Shown: piece after piece, positions 6,749-7,476 of the stretch | Layout of the letters: each line of letters starts with the position of its first letter | How positions within the stretch are numbered: position 1 is the stretch's first letter | Origin: an uncultured Bacteroidota bacterium | GTDB lineage: Bacteria; Bacteroidota; Bacteroidia; Flavobacteriales; Flavobacteriaceae | Direction: 5' to 3' | NCBI GenBank assembly: GCA_903837025.1 | Contig: CAILTC010000105.1 | Span: 1-7,476, forward strand | DNA: 7,476 nt | The notes under the pieces: generated by a model | Databases searched by the model: none | What the model was told of the DNA's origin: nothing | Seen by the model: the letters and a program-made list of their open reading frames with translations, nothing else | Position numbers and translations under genes: made by a program

Positions 6749-7378
6749 TTAAACCACAAACTTCAACGGCAAATGCACGACTTTCTTAGTTTCGAAAAAT
6801 TCGTCTTCAAAAAAGTCCGATAAATTATATTCGGTTGCTTTATGAAAAGCCGCTAATTCTTCGGTTAAATCGCCACCTTTTAGATAGAGAATTCCGTTTT
6901 TGAGTTCGTGTTTGTTTTTCTTTTTAATTTTATCTTTTACCCAAGACACAAAATCGGGCATATTGGTCACGGCACGACTCACGATAAAATCGAAATCACC
7001 TTTTACCATTTCGGCACGCAATTGTTCTGCTTTTACGTTTTTAAGTTCCAAGGCTTCGGCGACAGCCTGAACCACTTTTATTTTTTTGCCAATAATATCA
7101 ATCAAGTGAAAACGCGTTTCTGGAAAAAGAATCGCCAATGGAATTCCGGGAAATCCTCCGCCAGTGCCTACATCCAAGACATAAGTTCCGGGTTCAAATT
7201 TGATGATTTTGGCTATCCCCAAGGAATGCAAAATGTGTTTGGTATATAATTCGTCAATATCTTTTCGAGAAATGACATTGATTTTTGCATTCCAATCGTG
7301 GTACAAAAAATCTAGTTTTGCAAATTGTTCCTTTTGAAGTTCCGTTAAATAAGGGAAATACTTTTGAATCTCATCCAT
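6749..7378 (-). CDS. rsmG: 16S rRNA (guanine(527)-N(7))-methyltransferase RsmG
   Basis: RsmG uses S-adenosylmethionine to make m7G at position 527 (E. coli numbering) in the 530 loop of 16S rRNA; its loss gives low-level streptomycin resistance in several bacteria. The 209-residue product has the family layout: an N-terminal helical part with the WNAKINVISR motif (29-38) and KHILHSL (47-53), then SAM motif I in YVLDVGTGGGFPGIPLAI (66-83). These are followed by the acidic beta-2 end in HLIDIIGKKIKV (91-102), the VSRAV segment (133-137) and YLKGG (165-169). The start is the ATG at 7378-7376. An upstream in-frame TTG at 7396 would add six residues but overlaps the promoter. The gene converges on pruA and is divergent from an unseen gene to the right. 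Confidence 0.96.
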   Translation of the reverse strand: MDEIQKYFPYLTELQKEQFAKLDFLYHDWNAKINVISRKDIDELYTKHILHSLGIAKIIKFEPGTYVLDVGTGGGFPGIPLAILFPETRFHLIDIIGKKIKVVQAVAEALELKNVKAEQLRAEMVKGDFDFIVSRAVTNMPDFVSWVKDKIKKKNKHELKNGILYLKGGDLTEELAAFHKATEYNLSDFFEDEFFETKKVVHLPLKFVV

Positions 7379-7393
7379 CTTTATAAATTTTAA

Positions 7394-7401
7394 CAAAAGT
7401 A
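7394..7401 (-). promoter_or_regulatory. Promoter -7 element for rsmG (TACTTTTG)
   Basis: On the minus strand TACTTTTG matches TAnnTTTG exactly and is the same octamer used before pruA. It ends 15 bases before the rsmG ATG, so the transcript would be almost leaderless. The nearest TTG upstream (complement of 7428-7430) leaves a 26-base spacer, longer than normal, so the -33 element is weak. Confidence 0.55.
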
Positions 7402-7432
7402 CAGTTTTTAGTTTTGAATATTTAACTCAATT

Positions 7433-7465
7433 TTGCAGATTGAAAATTTTTAATAATTATCTTTG
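7433..7465 (+). promoter_or_regulatory. Plus-strand promoter for a gene beyond the right edge
   Basis: TTG at 7433-7435, a 22-base spacer and TATCTTTG at 7458-7465 together match the Bacteroidota TTG-N17-23-TAnnTTTG promoter. It is the best two-part match in the window. Transcription would begin near 7471 and leave the window, so the gene it serves is not visible. It is divergent from rsmG, with the two -7 elements 56 bases apart. Confidence 0.55.
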
Positions 7466-7476
7466 CAACTTATTAA

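Noticed and set aside
6908..7249. Plus-strand 113-residue reading frame opposite rsmG
   Set aside because: It is antisense to conserved RsmG motifs, and its Phe-rich composition is what reverse-reading of Lys/Glu-rich codons gives.
1..7476. Mobile element, phage, CRISPR array or defence system
   Set aside because: Every substantial gene matches a chromosomal housekeeping or envelope family; no transposase, integrase, terminal repeats or regular spacer arrays were seen.

Overview
The window looks like ordinary chromosome from a flavobacterium (phylum Bacteroidota, probably Flavobacterium or a close relative). The DNA is AT-rich. Start codons lack Shine-Dalgarno sequences, and several genes are preceded by the Bacteroidota -7 element TAnnTTTG. 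One gene encodes a DUF5103 protein, the family that includes the Plug of the type IX secretion system (T9SS), which is confined to this phylum. No transposase, integrase, phage gene, CRISPR array, tRNA or rRNA was seen.

Layout, left to right. Positions 1-968 hold the C-terminal part of an AsmA-like envelope protein cut by the window edge. Next, on the plus strand, come type I methionine aminopeptidase (map, 1224-2042), a class I SAM-dependent methyltransferase with unusual features (2172-2942), a DUF5103/T9SS Plug-like secreted protein (3024-4277), apaG (4359-4745) and L-glutamate gamma-semialdehyde dehydrogenase (pruA, 5012-6640). rsmG, the 16S rRNA m7G methyltransferase gene, lies on the minus strand (6749-7378) and converges on pruA, with a strong bidirectional terminator hairpin between them. 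At the right edge a plus-strand promoter points out of the window, divergent from rsmG.

The genes are mostly separate housekeeping units rather than one pathway: N-terminal Met removal, proline/glutamate catabolism, ribosome modification, envelope maintenance and protein secretion. Good -7 matches before map, apaG, pruA and rsmG suggest that each can be transcribed on its own. In map and rsmG the -7 element overlaps an upstream in-frame TTG, which argues for the downstream ATG as the start.

I found no evidence of a novel multi-gene system. The points most worth checking are a 29-bp near-perfect hairpin built from a repeated 10-base unit between map and the methyltransferase gene, the apparent loss of all four zinc-ribbon cysteines in that methyltransferase, and inverted repeats around the pruA promoter that could be regulatory.
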